From: Chrysaora quinquecirrha
Lineage: Eukaryota; Cnidaria; Scyphozoa; Semaeostomeae; Pelagiidae
Assembly (NCBI GenBank): GCA_014526335.1
Contig: JACTAT010000002.1
Coordinates: 6,037,832-6,101,831 of the forward strand
Reading direction: 5' to 3'
Length of the DNA stretch: 64,000 nt
In this document: one piece after another, positions 44,563-61,077 of the stretch
How positions within the stretch are numbered: position 1 is the first letter of the stretch
Layout: every line of letters begins with the position of its first letter
The notes under the pieces: generated by a model
The model's input: only the letters and a program-made list of their open reading frames with translations
Told to the model about the DNA's origin: nothing
The model's database searches: none
Made by a program: the position numbers and the translations under genes

Positions 44563-47471
44563 TTATTCTGCTATTGTTTCAGTATGATTCTCAGTGACGT
44601 TATTGTCATTTCTTTCACCGTCATCAGCAGATTGTGAATCATTTTCCATTTCTTGGAGCTTTACTGAACTTCCCTGACCGTCACCATTTTCTTCCTCATT
44701 GTTTGCGCACTCTGCAGATTTCGCTGCAATGAAAAAAAAATTCACAAAGGTATAGCGAAATTTGCAAAACATATATTGACCAACTGGCACAGGATGCTGG
44801 ACTAGTCCCTTATGACCTTGCAGTGGCATTGAGTGATAGACAAGAATGGAGAGAATAAAATTGTTTCGGGCTAGATGCGGCAGGTAAGGTAAGGTAATAA
44901 CGAACCACTTTAAAGTTTCAAAATAAATGAACTTCAATAAAACAACACCAAGAGGAGTGTTTTGACATCATTTTGGGCTTAACTCATTGTTTGGTAAGGG
45001 ATAATAATGGTTATACTGGTTAACAGAATGGTTCTTTGTAACAAAACGGAGTACCAGAAAACTGCTTTAAAAGATTCTTTTGGGTTTTTAATTCTCACCC
45101 TGATACCACACACCAATATTGAATATTTATTTGTCACAAAGTTTTAAGCACAAAGTTTATTTAACTCATACAAATCTAAGATTTATACCGTTTGTCCAGA
45201 TCAATCTGTCTTCGTAAAACTTGATGACCATTTGTGGTATTTTGACATTTGCAATTCGAGCAGGAACCAGCTCAGCTTCATTGAATTAGCCCTGCAAAAT
45301 AATTTAGAAAATGAATCCATTATGTAACACAAGTTTGAGACCAGCCACCAATAGCCACCCTTTAAATCTCCCATGTTTCCAAAAACAGATTCTTGTGGCT
45401 TAATACTTCTTGCAGATTAGATATTTGACTCAATAACCATTGCCTTTCTAGCAGTGGTTATTGGTGACAGCCCCAAGTAAGGGAAGTCTTGTCTTGTTTC
45501 CAGGCAACATGCCTTTTCACTGTTTTTTAATGTAACAGATTCCATCAAAATGAAAGGAACTAGTCTTCAGAAACAGAAGAAAACTTAACTTTCCAAGTAG
45601 TTGGGCCAAAATTGTCATTGAAGTACCTACCACTGTACTTCACACACAACAAACTGTACACCCAATATTGAAGAGCAACACGATGAAGCACAATGTGAAA
45701 AAAATGTAGCTTATAAAAAATGCAGGTTTTTTACAGTGTTCAAAGGCATTTCCAATTTAGCTTTCACACTAATTTGAGAAACCTAAAGCTCTATCAGGTG
45801 GACAACCACTGATTTGTTCATCATGAAGAAACAGAGATAGCCTTCAGTAGGTAAAACAAGACTTAGATGCTACAGAAATATTTCATACCAGCTGATAAGA
45901 AAATGAAGTTCTCCTCCAGCAGTATCAGTTGCTCCAAGAATACTCTGAGCTTTATATCCTTTATCAAAACCAGTTGTAGCTGGAACCTTTGGTTTCTTCT
46001 TTCTTTTGGTCTAAAATGAAAAAAATTACATTTGACATGGTGGTATTCCTATCAACAAAGATCCTCTCACTTTGTTTCATAGAAAACTGCAGCAAATCAA
46101 CATTGCTACAAGAATGTGATTGTCCGTAAGCAACAAGTAAATGTCAATGCAATACACTATAAATGGAAATACAAGTTTCATTAGGTGTGATCAAGCGCTA
46201 CTTGTAATTTCAGGCCTCTCAGTTTTAAGCCTTCCAAAAGTGAGCTTGGGCTTCCACATACACCTCATCTTGCTGTGATGCGACATTATGTAAGAAAGAG
46301 GAGGCATAGACATGTGCAAAGGCATGAATGTACCTTCACACCTTTCTGAGTACCACCTGATGGTTCTCTAGATAGTTACTCATTGGCTTAATGAATTACT
46401 GAAAGCTTCCCAGGCCTTTCAAGTACAATATATGTTCCCAAATTATGAGAGTCAAACACCCCTTTGTCCACTCCTAAGTTTCCAGACTGCAGAAAATTGC
46501 AGATTTTGAAAAATATATCCATCTGAGCAAAGTGCCTTTCAACAATGGAGTCTATTGTTTATAGGATGTGGCCAAGAGGTCACGGTGCTCCTCACATGAT
46601 CTTAAGATTGTGGATTTGGATCTCATGGGGACCACTTTCAACAAGCTTATAGTCAACTCGGCTGTCCATCTTTTGGAGGTTGGTGAATGGGTACCCAGGG
46701 TATTTTTCTTAAAATATCAGTCTGGGGGCACAAGACGCAGGTCCACATTAGCAGTAGTGCTGCCAATTATAAGAACCCTGCATTAACAAATAAATATGCT
46801 TGCTTTCAAGTATCATTCCCTGTGAACCAATCAACAGTATATGGCCATTCTTGTTGAGATTTACTGCATGCAAATGCCATTTTCCATTGCTTCTACCATT
46901 CTTCAATGCACATAAAGTTAAAAAGCTAAAACATGACTGTACATGCACATCTGCAAACCAAAAAGATATAAAATTGAATAAAATTTTCAAAAATTATAAC
47001 ATACGCATCATCAGCCTTGGCAAGAGACTTTCTTTTGTTCTCTTTCACTTCTTTATTTCGTTCTTCAACTTTCTTTTCTCTTTTATCCTTTTTTGGCTTT
47101 TCTTCTGGTACTTTTTCTTTCATTACCTTTTCTACAACTTCTGTTGCAGTTGTTTCTTTTGAAGATGGCTCAGCAACTTCGTTATCTTTTTCAGGTTTAT
47201 TTTCTTCAGGTTTGTCTTCTGCAGGTTGACTTTCGCTCGTTTTTTCTTCATTTGTGTCATTCCATGTTTTGTTGAACTCAAGTAGAAGCTCAGTGCAGTT
47301 TAGATTCTCTTCAGGCTCCCAAGTGTTATCAAGTGAAGAAAATCCTTTCCACTTCAGGAAATATTCTGGAACACCATTGTTTATCCTCTTGTCCAATATT
47401 TTTTCAACAAAATATTCTTCTTCCTCTTCTTCAACAACTGGACCTTTTCTACCTCTCTTTTTGCCACCCAT
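44563..47471 (-). CDS. HP1-like chromobox protein (chromodomain plus chromoshadow domain)
   Basis: Heterochromatin protein 1 family member; binds methylated H3K9 and dimerises through its shadow domain (family knowledge). Exons (minus): 47001-47471, 45889-46010, 45189-45291, 44563-44723. The chromodomain (residues ~19-70) keeps the aromatic cage residues Tyr20, Trp41 and Phe44 in EYFVEKI and LKWKGF. The hinge (~75-157) is a long Lys/Glu-rich, probably disordered segment. The chromoshadow domain spans exons 2-3 ([16 protein letters not shown] to [11 protein letters not shown]). A ~52-residue acidic tail follows, unusual for HP1. Near 45281 the frame shifts by one base (ATTCAATG should carry one more A), otherwise a frame error follows the W of exon 2. 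A possible 5' UTR acceptor (TTAG) lies a few bases before the start codon. The exon 1 donor (GTTATA) is weak. Confidence 0.9.
46566..46735 (+). mobile_element. tRNA-derived SINE, family 3
   Basis: TGGCCAAGAGGTC (A-box-like), GGATTTGGATCTC (B-box-like), GGGGACCACTT, AGTCAACTCGGCTGTCCATC, ACCCAGGGTA and ATATCAGTCTGGGGGCACAAG align in order with the minus-strand copy at 36010-36180. It lies in the first intron of the chromobox gene. Confidence 0.8.
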
Positions 47472-48422
47472 CGTTCCTAACAGAAAGAACTACATTGAAA
47501 ACGTTTGCAAATTAGGGCCTAATCGATTTTCTGGCCTAAAATGACAATCAATTTTGGCTGCACAAATTTCTCGCCGTGTGCATATTTCATTGTTTAAAAA
47601 CTGGGCATAAATAACTTAATTATCGTCTATAGTTATAGAAACATAATTATCATACTTACTTGTTTTGAAAATTGTTAAAAAGTAGAATTTCTCTAGACTT
47701 TATCTTCGCAAGTAAATGGGAAAGGCCTACACAACTCCAGAATCCAGAATCAGAGCACAATTAACATGCGAATGGCGGCAAATTTACCGCTGACCAAAGG
47801 ATTTAATTGCGACCGCTGACCGGTGACAGACCGAAAGATCAAAAGATACCAGGAACAAGCCACTCCCGAGAACCTTGCCCATTTTTAGAAAACTCTTTTT
47901 GTTCCTATTTTGAAAATCAATGACAAAAATTTTTCAGACAACTGCACTGATATTTATTAAAAAATAACCAACTAGCCCACACTAGCCAACTAGCTTTCTA
48001 GCTATCTTACTTTGAGTAATAGCTAACTAACAACTTGCTAACAATCTAACTATATTGCTAACTAATTAACTCACTAACCTATTCACCTATTATATTAACT
48101 GACCAAAGAATAAATCTATTAGCCACCTAGCTAGCTAGCCCACTAATCAACTAACTAAAACAGCTTATGAGACGAACTAACTAGCTAGCTTAACTAACTA
48201 GCTAACTAACGAGCTAACTAACTAACTATCTAGGACATCTAGCTAACTAACTAACTAACCAACTAACTAATTTACTTACTTACTATGTCACTGACTCACT
48301 GACTATCTAACTAATTATTAGCTTACTAACTAGCTAAGCTAAGTAACTTACCAAATAACTAACTAACTAACGCAAAAACAAACAAACGACCAAACTATCT
48401 AAATAGCTAACTAACTAACTAG

Positions 48423-48454
<32 letters not shown>

Positions 48455-48707
48455 CTAGCTAACCAAGTAACTAAATTCTTTTTTAGAATGAAACACAGAA
48501 AGAAAATCAATTCTTATTGGAATTTTTTTCTATTTCACCACTTCTATATTAATGAAAGGAAAGAAAACTGCGATTATCTTTGCAGTAATGATAAAATTTT
48601 TTACTTAATGCGTTGAAACAAGTATATCTACAGTAGGAAGGGTCAGTAAAAGATATGGCTTCTCTGGCCATTTTGCTATTCCTAGGGCTTCATGGTTTGA
48701 AAGATGA
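47472..48707. other. Chromobox upstream region
   Basis: No gene seen. 47700-47900 is a relatively CG-containing patch (AATGGCGGCAAA, ACCGCTGACCGG) that may hold the chromobox promoter. Further out is the CTAA microsatellite at 47960-48480. Confidence 0.4.
47960..48480. repeat. CTAA microsatellite
   Basis: Degenerate then nearly perfect CTAACTAA with CTAG variants, densest at 48410-48455. Same four-base type as the 17955-18590 array. No coding content. Confidence 0.9.
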
Positions 48708-50874
48708 TTAGGATATTAAGTTTTCTTGACAATTAATGCTTTGATTTTCTTGTAAACTAAAATCTCGATGAACCATTGGCATGATCAAACAATCGTCATT
48801 TCCTTCAAATGAGCTCGTAGCATTACCCATAATACCCCGTCTAAAAATATCAGCGTCTTCATTTTGCAACGTTGAATGAGCACTTGCAAATTGCCTTCTT
48901 TTGTTCCCACCTGCATCAAAACTTGGTTGATTCCTGAAGTTTTGATTTTCTATAAACGAAGGTCGTTTTGGCAATGATGGAATTTCATTAAATGCATCAT
49001 AAAGCAAGTTTATTTCAGGTGATGATGATGATGCTGCTCCACCTAAAAATGGAGCTTCCATATTCGCATCTGATGGTGAAAACTCTCCAAAGAATAATAC
49101 CCAACTCTCTGCTGTTTTAAAGATTCAAAAGTAACTCTGTTTCTGTCCAATGATGCTAATGATAAACTCCTACTTCCACCAGATTCAGACCATGTGCTAT
49201 AACAAAGTGGTTCGTAGGGATGTCTTAAATTTTGAAATGATAAGCGGAATATCTCATCGCTTAGATTATTGTTGCTGTTAATTTTTTCTTTCGCTTTGAA
49301 CAAAGTCAGTTTCATCTTTCTCAATTTGCTTATAACATCAGCTGTTTTGTTATCTGAGATTGCACTGCTTCTATCAGAATTATCACTGAAGCAGTTGGCA
49401 TCAATTTCTTCCGATCTAAACTGATTGCTTTTCATGTTCTGTGATTTTGAAGTATAATCATTCGGCATTCCATTCCCTTCCTCCAAACTTAGCTGCTTTG
49501 TAAGATCGCGTATATTCTCCATGTATTTCTCACCAAATATTTCGTCATTCCGTTGCCTGGACAACCAATGTAAGTGTGTTTTTAGTTGTTTTTTCTCCCT
49601 CGTGATTGATAAGATCTCCTTTTCAAGTTGATGAATTTTTTCAAGTTCTTTTTGTTGAATTGCATACTTCTGAGATGAGCAAGACGAACACACAGAGGGG
49701 AAAAAACCAATGTTGCTTTTTGACGATGTTTTTCTGCTTTCTATATCATTCACAGAAGACGTCTATAAAAATAAAACGTTTCAATAAGTATCATTTAGAC
49801 TAGACCTTCTTTGAAAATAAAGATCAAATTCATTTAATATCAAGGTACAATAGAATAAACACTCTCGTATATGGAATTACAGTCTAAAAGTCAGATTTGG
49901 TTCTTAAACGATGAATACAATTGACAGAATTGCCTGGTTCTTGGGAAATGGTATCTTAGTTGACAATTTTCGTCGGTAGGTTCTCAATCAACTGAGGTAC
50001 TAAATGTGCTGTTTACTGTAATTGGAAATCCACACTGGTTGTTTTTGAGGGGAATTTCACTCTCCAAAAAGGCGTACAAGATTACAGTCCTGTTAAAACA
50101 AAAGGATTTCAATGGGATTTCCTTGAAATCAATAGAATTCACGGCAAGGGTGTACGAGATTCCCAAGGAGTGAATTGCCTTTTGGTTGTTTCTGCGACAC
50201 AGTTTAATACAAATAGTAATGTTACAAAAAATAGCTTCGCCCCAAAGAAGGTTGATCTACTATTTCCATTTCCATTTACATTTCTGGTCCATTCCCCTAT
50301 TCCGTTCCCATTCCTGTTCCTATTCCACTCCATTCCCATGTTCCACGTTGAATTCTCCGTTCCCAATTCCATCCTCTCCTCCCCTTCCACCAACAGTGTT
50401 CCTTTCGAAAAATATCGAAAGTCGAAAAGGTATTTTCATCACAATTTCGTTCAGTACACATTCCCCATAATTAGGATAGCCTACTTCTCCTCTCTCTTCC
50501 AAATTTTGCCATCTGCAACCGTTTATAATTTCACGCTGTTCTCGACAACTGATCACTGATGAGTTCTCTCCGTTCTTCTAAATAAAAAACAAAGAATTTA
50601 ACGGAAAAAGCAACCCTACCTCTGAAAATTCCTCCTGCCTTTTGAATTGAATACCACATTCAACCTTAAGGCTTTCATTTTCTTTCTTCAATAAATCATT
50701 CTCTTGTCTGAATTCGTCCAACTTTTTTCTGAGTTCACAAATCAAGAAAGCTGACGATCGTTGTTCACTTATAGAATATTCTAAAGTTTTGTTAAGCTCT
50801 TCGTTTCTCTCTTTCTGTTCTGCTAGCTCGTTGTTCGCAGCATCCAGTCTTCTTAGCAATATGTCGGCATCCAT
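48708..50874 (-). CDS. Coiled-coil protein of unknown function
   Basis: Two exons: 50620-50874 (start) and 48708-49762 (stop), joined in phase 0; about 437 residues. I do not recognise the family. Exon 1 is a strong predicted coiled coil (LLRRLDAANNELAEQKERNE through LKKENESLK), and exon 2 starts with a Ser-rich stretch containing CSSCSS, then a second coiled coil (YAIQQKELEKIHQLEKEILS). The rest is Ser/Asn-rich and probably disordered. Near 49088-49095 the frame changes: one missing base in ATTCTTTGG would join YYS to FFGEFSPSDAN and run on through MEAPFLGG to the end. Without it the protein would stop about 10 residues later at LHF. The intron contains a foldback MITE and an ATTCC-rich repeat. 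Confidence 0.7.
50049..50179. mobile_element. ~130-bp foldback MITE (copy 2)
   Basis: Left end GGGGAATTTCACTCTCC and right end AAGGAGTGAATTGCC are inverted versions of the copy at 39172-39296. The interior has GTACAAGATTACAG and its counterpart GTGTACGAGATTCCC. It lies in the intron of the coiled-coil gene. An ATTCC-type simple repeat follows at 50255-50345. Confidence 0.75.
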
Positions 50875-53129
50875 TTCGACGTTTCTGCATCAATTCCACC
50901 ACCAGCTGCAAGCACTGCAAACGATCGAGGAGTTCAGATTACACAAGAAGAATAGATACTCAGCTCAATGCTGTGCTACAAGCTACACTGTGAATTCCTG
51001 GCTAGTTTTTGCTGATTTCTGGAATAAGGTAAAGCAAAGGAATACTCGAGCAGTCAAGCCAAAGAAATCGTCGTCCTAATTCCTATAGATTGCTGAAAGC
51101 GAGCCGATCATCTTTTATATAGAAGCAAAGGCATAGGCATTACGTCATAATTAAATATAACAATAGCAGATGTCCGTGAAAAATATTCCATGTGGCCTTG
51201 AAAAGACTAACACCTTCTCATCATCTCTTTAAAAAACGCAGCTTGCAACATGATCAAGAACAGTTACTAACAGTGGCAGAAACATGGAAGAAAACCATAC
51301 TGAGCGCTTTCTTGCTTCGCTACCTTTTTACGTACGAAACCTCGCCAACAGACCGTAGCGACAAAAGCAAGTCAATCCGACAAGCGAATCTCCATTTAAT
51401 TAGGCTCTGAAGACCAAAGAGCAGAAAGGATAAAAAGCAGATGACCAATCACAAACTTGGATTCGCTTGTAGCCATGTAGGAATGTTGGTTAGGTTATAA
51501 AAGGAGGCACAACAGAGCATGAGCGACCTGCAGACTCATTACCGGGAATCCTCGAACTACATAGCTCCCCTTCCCTCAAATTAGCCCCATCCAAAAACTC
51601 GGCATGGTATGATAAAAAAACGTCTGTGGTGATCTTTAAAAAAATTCAGTGCTTTCCGTTCAGTAAAAAAAGTTACGAAGTTTCGTTAAGAAAGTTACTT
51701 GGAGAGTATCTACTTAGTACTCCTTATCAGTTTGGAAATTTTGTCTAACCTCTTGCTCCTATTAAATCTTGGCCCCATGTTTACCCAAAAGAGTACAGTA
51801 GGTACTGTATGTAGTTATGCATGTACATAGATTTTTCATCAAGCTAGCACAAGAAATGCATTCAAGTATCTTTCTGACGTTCTCAGCTGATACTTCCCAA
51901 ACCCAAATTGCAATTAACTCCTTGGAAAATTCTCACATCCCTCTTACACACCCTTGTTTCAATTTCCATTGTTTTCGTTGAAATCCCTCGGAAATCCTAT
52001 TATTGTTTTAGTGGAATTCTCTTACATCTATTAAAAAGTGAAACAGCACTAGTCTCAACCTATTTTTTTCACAAACAGAATATCAGGGCCTCATGCTCTA
52101 TCACTTGATAATCTAGATATCGCAAATGATTAGGAGCTATTTTCATGTGATTTTGACGGCATTATTCAAATTATTCTGTTCCAAAACACATTCTTTATAT
52201 TCTACCACTTTCAGACTATATATTTTCAACTTCTTGGAATCGAATTTGAGGCTAACCGGTAACTTGGCTAGGCCCATCGCCAACCCGACTTCGCAGCACT
52301 TTTCCATGGAATTTGTCACAACAGATTTAAAGCCAACAGTAAAAAAAGACTTGATTGAACCGCATAAGTTATACCTTTTCAAAATCTTCGTCTTCTTTTG
52401 CTTTTGGTGTACGCTAATCAGATTTTTTCTCGGTTTCTTGTGCTTTCAAATCCCCTCAAATCAAAGACCAAAGAGGCCACGAAAGCAGCTGTGTCCATCA
52501 ATGTCTTCCGTTCCCCTGTGATCTCTTGAAACTGAAAGCATTGATCACATGACCTTTGATTTCTTGGAGACGTATCACAGGGAAACGAGAATGCCAAAAT
52601 AGCGGAAACAGTCTTCCAATCTTTTTGTTTTCTTATGTTTCAAAATAAATCAAATGTTTCAAAAAGTCTATTTTTGTCGTATGACAAGAACATTGCGTCG
52701 GATGACCAGAACGATAATCATTGCAGAAAAGTCATCATTAACAAAAAACATGTTACATTACAAATTAAAACATATATTCTGATTAAATTATAAATTTGCA
52801 TGAAACTTTAAAATTGAATAGCAATAACAGTATTAATTAATCAATCGCAAATCTTTTCCTGAAGGAACGTTATTCCTGAAGGAGGTGTGATGTTAATTGG
52901 TGGGTCATGCATTGTGAAAATTTGCCAGGGTATGTTAAGCGAGCATTTTGTTTACTAAGTAACTTGTTGCCTTTAATGGTTTATTCCAGGTGTGCTCTAA
53001 ATTTCAAAACCAGTAAACTTTTTTATGAGAAAGAGAGAGATTGAGAGTCTTTGCAGTTTGCACATAAACAATTTTGCCAAACCCTTCCTTCTTTCAGACA
53101 TGCAGCTATACGTAACTCCTTAGATAATT
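50875..53129. other. Intergenic region upstream of the coiled-coil gene
   Basis: No gene seen; short open frames here lack recognisable domains. A decayed copy of the foldback MITE (CAATTAACTCCTTGG… / …AAAAAGTGAAACAGC) occupies about 51909-52055. TTTATT at 52980-52985 could be the minus-strand poly(A) signal of GPCR 2. Confidence 0.45.
51909..52055. mobile_element. ~147-bp foldback MITE (copy 3, decayed)
   Basis: Contains CAATTAACTCCTTGGAAAAT, ACACACCCTTG, GAAATCCC and TTTTAGTGGAATTCTC in the same order as copies 1 and 2 (CAATTCACTCCTTGG, GTACACCCTTG, GAAATCC, TTTTAACGGGATCTC). The ends are diverged. Confidence 0.6.
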
Positions 53130-54137
53130 TCATCTTAATGCAATGTTTGTACAACTCTGTCGATTGTGTCTAACTCTCAATCCTACAATCGTGGTGCTTG
53201 TGTATCTCATAAGCAAAACCTTGAATAAAACTTTCTTAGCTTTTACTCTTAACTCTCTGTTGCCTGCAGCAAATAAAATTGGATCGACAGAACAATTGAT
53301 AGCTGAGAAGAGAACAGTTATTCGGACCCATTTTAACATTTTCGTTTGTCCAGCGTATGTCTCTGGGAACGACAAACTAAATGTTGCAATTCCCCAATAA
53401 ATAAAGAAAGGCGTCCAACAAATGATGAAATTAGCAATTAACATCTTAACCAGTTGCTCACTCCGTTTCATCATTCTTATACGATTCGAGCTGCATCCTT
53501 GATCACGTGATATCTTACGACGAGCCAATCGCAGTGCAAGATAGCAAAGAAGAAGGAATATTATTGGTAGAACCATTGTTAAAAGCCATGTGAGAGCTCG
53601 ATAAAGAGAATCATTCATCCCACGCCAATCTCGTATGCATACATCAAGTTTTGGTGAATATTTATAAGTTACTGCAGATGGGAATATGACAGTTATGCTT
53701 AATACCCACAATGCAGCTATGATCAACTTTACCGTCCGTTTTGATCTTGTCCATAAAGCTCGTAAAGGAAAACGAACCAGTACATATCGATAAATCGAAA
53801 CAGCACATAATGTAGATAAAGAAACTCCAACTGAAATGAAATAAATTGACAAGCCTTCTGTTAGACTGCATAGAACCCGCAAATCATCTTCTGAATTCGA
53901 AATCTTTGCAATATTTCTAACAAATATATAAGGGAACAAACTAAGGCCAGCAACTATGTCTGATACACTCAGATTTAATAGCAAGAAGTTGATGGGTGTT
54001 CGTAGTTGGCGATATCTTGTTATTAAGTAGATGATAAGACCATTTCCAATGAAGTTTAGGGAAATAATTAAAACGTAAATAACGTTGATGAAATTGTCCA
54101 TTGAAGATCCGAAATAAATACCGTTTCTTTGTGACAT
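53130..54137 (-). CDS. Class A G protein-coupled receptor 2, intronless, atypical motifs
   Basis: Seven-transmembrane receptor of 335 residues, start ATG at 54137. Seen: GN in TM1 (NFIGNGLIIY), NLSVSD in TM2, a Cys before TM3 (VLCSLTEG) and another in extracellular loop 2 (DVCIRDW), CWTPFF in TM6. Two class A hallmarks differ: the TM3 end reads S-I-Y-R-Y (Tyr in place of the Asp/Glu of DRY) and TM7 reads S-V-D-P-I-L-F (DPxxF in place of NPxxY). The frame is intact over the full length. Ligand unknown; the overall look is closest to amine/peptide-like receptors common in early animals. It is not closely similar to GPCR 1, so not a local duplicate. Confidence 0.92.
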   Translation of the reverse strand: MSQRNGIYFGSSMDNFINVIYVLIISLNFIGNGLIIYLITRYRQLRTPINFLLLNLSVSDIVAGLSLFPYIFVRNIAKISNSEDDLRVLCSLTEGLSIYFISVGVSLSTLCAVSIYRYVLVRFPLRALWTRSKRTVKLIIAALWVLSITVIFPSAVTYKYSPKLDVCIRDWRGMNDSLYRALTWLLTMVLPIIFLLLCYLALRLARRKISRDQGCSSNRIRMMKRSEQLVKMLIANFIICWTPFFIYWGIATFSLSFPETYAGQTKMLKWVRITVLFSAINCSVDPILFAAGNRELRVKAKKVLFKVLLMRYTSTTIVGLRVRHNRQSCTNIALR

Positions 54138-56224
54138 TGCTGAATGTTTCTCTTTAACAAAACTGTGATTCTCCTCTCGTGAAATTACAAGACTGGTAGA
54201 CCAAAATGCTATGTTACAGGTCTCTAAAGCTTCCTAGATACGATGTATGGCTGCTGACACATCAAAGCCGTAGATTTGGAGAAGCTCATACTTTGCTCAT
54301 TGTATTGTCGATGTTTTCTTTGAACTGGCGTGCTCAAAAAATGCTTCATATACAACGTGGAAAATATGAAATATACTTGAAGATGGCCAACAAGTTTGCT
54401 GTAGTCAAGAGACGAATACACAGCATCACGAAGACTTGCCATGACATGTTGCACAATTGAAAGTAGATTATCTTAAACATCCTTGATTGCTAAACACACA
54501 AAATTAAGAAAACATTTGCTCTGACGCAGTTACTAAATTAAGGAGGACTCAAAGCAGATTTCTTGTAATCTCCAAGCAACTGAATCGACTTCAAGTGCTC
54601 TGATTTCATTAATCCTTAACATCAAAAAGAAAATCTTTAACCAAACTTAGTAATGAACATTTCAATTGGCTTATGTTTAAAAAAGAACCTTCTTAATTCA
54701 GTTGAAGATTTAGTTATTAATTCTTAAGATGTTTCATTAAAAGAGAAGCAAGCAGAAAATTGAAAAAGGCAAGTTCAAAGTGACTTATGACACTGTTGGA
54801 AAATTTAGGTTTTAAATTTATATTTCATTGAAATTTCAGTAAGAACTAGAAACTGAAAGACATTTAAGGGCTCTTTTGGTATGGTTAGAAATTCACTTCT
54901 TAGCAAACAATTGACAGCTTAAAACCGAGATATTGACCATATATGGATCGAAGTATGTCGAAATAAGCCAATCAGAAATGAGAAGAGGGATGTCTCAAGT
55001 CTGTTAAAAGACTTTGTCTTTGAAAGGGAAATTTTTCATATATGGTTTATAATACTGCTTGATAAGCAACGTATAATTCTCAATCAACAACTTCAAGATT
55101 TCAAAAACAACAAATATTGATCCAACTGAAATTTACTTATCGTGATTGAAATCTGAGTTTATGAAATACATCTGCTAATATGTAAATAACTGGAGTCAAA
55201 CAAAGACTCCTCGTCACTGATGTATAAACGGTTCTTCTAATTCTCTCTTACTATGCTAAAAGATGAAAGCAGCTATCCTATGGCCACTGTAAACACTAAT
55301 ATTTTCTAAGAAACTTTCGACCACCAATTTCACTAATTATAGTAGCGTTTCTTAGGTCTTGGCCTTGGCACTTTCGATATAGTTGACATAATTTTCTTGA
55401 AGAGTTTCTTATTTATATGTGCTAATTTTTGAGTAATACATACTACTCAGAATATTTAACAGAGGACGGGGTCAGCGAGGGTAGCTGCTCCCTTTCCCCC
55501 TCAACCTATCCGGGTTTTCTCTTCTACCTAACAGTAGCAGTTTTAGAACATTTTGCTCGTGGCCTGGTGTGTCCACTTCCATAAGAACTGATATACCATA
55601 TGCGCTCTCAAAATCTCTGAGAAAGGGTGCCAGATTTCATAGGAATCTAGGACATTCATAGGAATTTTCAGGGGTATGATGACAACTTATTTGATAATCA
55701 GAAAAAGGGTCATGATGTCACAGAATTGTCAGAGAAAAGAGGGTATGATTGTACTTTCTTTGTCAGAGATAAGGGTCGAGATTACTTTTTTGGAACTCAC
55801 ATGGTATAATGTCTCATAGAGTGGACCGCCGGGGCTCGTGGTTTTCAGTTTCATGAGTCAAAATATATTGCAGATAATTTCTTGATAGGAAGGTATATTT
55901 AATTGGAGTATTTAAGCATAAATAGGCATGAACAGGTAATTTTACGATACGATTCTCACATTTCTATTGAATACACCATAACCAATACTGCATATATTTA
56001 AAGTACATGGCAATTTATTTTAAAGAACTGGACAAAATTCAAAGTCAAATGCTACATATAAGAGCATTATTCACAATGCTCGTTATGATAAGATAATAGT
56101 AAAAGTTAAATAATTCCAAAATTTGAATTCTGATGTTTATTACGATAATTGATAAATATGATACAAATAATTCACACTTTGAGGAGCTTGTTTGAATGTT
56201 GAACGTCATTTTAAGAAACTCAGT
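54138..56224. other. Intergenic region between GPCR 2 and uridine phosphorylase
   Basis: AT-rich; no gene, RNA or repeat could be supported apart from short chance open frames. TTTATT at 56136-56141 is the likely minus-strand poly(A) signal of the uridine phosphorylase gene, about 85 bases past its stop. Confidence 0.5.
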
Positions 56225-60206
<3,982 letters not shown>

Positions 60207-60673
60207 CTAAAAACGTAAGAAATAGATAGTTTCATCATATATATACATAATTTCGACATTCAATCCGAAATGAAGAAGGGTGACAAATTGGAACATTGTT
60301 GCTATCGATTATTCTTGTGTACGGAATCACTAAAAGTTTGAATAAGCAGGGGGAGATTGGGGGTTCTTATGAACTGATGCATTCTCACATGTCTGAAGGG
60401 TACCGTTAAAGCCCCAGCTTTAGAAGAGAGCGGTCTAGGTCTTCCAACCCCAATCGTTAACTGTCTTTTTTATCTTACATAGCCTAGGGGGGGGGCATTT
60501 CCAGCCCTCCAGAAATCATCTTCCTGTACAGCTAGATATAGCAATGCCTCTTGGCACAGGCACCGACCAGTGCATTGCAAGAAACATGAGCAAATCGGGC
60601 ATCTCCCACTCCTACTATGACGTCATAATGACAACGCAATGAAAACATGCTATCCAATGATGCTATAGAGGTA

Positions 60674-61077
60674 CACACTTTTTTTTTATAAGAACACCTT
60701 ATTTTTTGCCGAGCCTCGATTATTCTTAAGCTTATTCGATTTTGAGCCTGAAAATATTCTTAAATTATTCTTAATCATCAATGTTGTAAATTGGCCTGAA
60801 GATCAAGAGAAATAAGTCAAATCTTTGTCATTTGTTATTTTATATTCAAAATGAACATGAACAGAATACAACAATATGTGAACAAAACATATTAAAATAT
60901 AAAACCCTACGTACAGTAGCCTGACAATCACACTTATTGTACAGTGTAAAAAACGCAGAGAAATAAAAATGATCCTCGTCAAGCTTGAGCCTCAGATTAT
61001 TCTTAAATAATTCTTAAATTTCAGCAATTTTGAGCCTGAGTATTCTTATAGACTGTATTCTTATAAAAAAAAGTGTG
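60674..61077. mobile_element. 404-bp TA-flanked MITE
   Basis: Inverted ends CACACTTTTTTTTTATAAGAA and TTCTTATAAAAAAAAGTGTG, flanked by TA (60672-60673, 61078-61079). Sub-terminal GAGCCTGAAAATATTCTTAA is inverted or repeated internally. No coding sequence. Between 60207 and this element, and from 61078 to 61677, I see no gene; a GGAATGAT simple repeat lies at 61535-61590. Confidence 0.85.

Noticed and set aside
50139..50559. Several overlapping frames of 70-130 codons on both strands
   Set aside because: Simple ATTCC-type repeat and foldback MITE in the coiled-coil gene's intron; no conserved motif.
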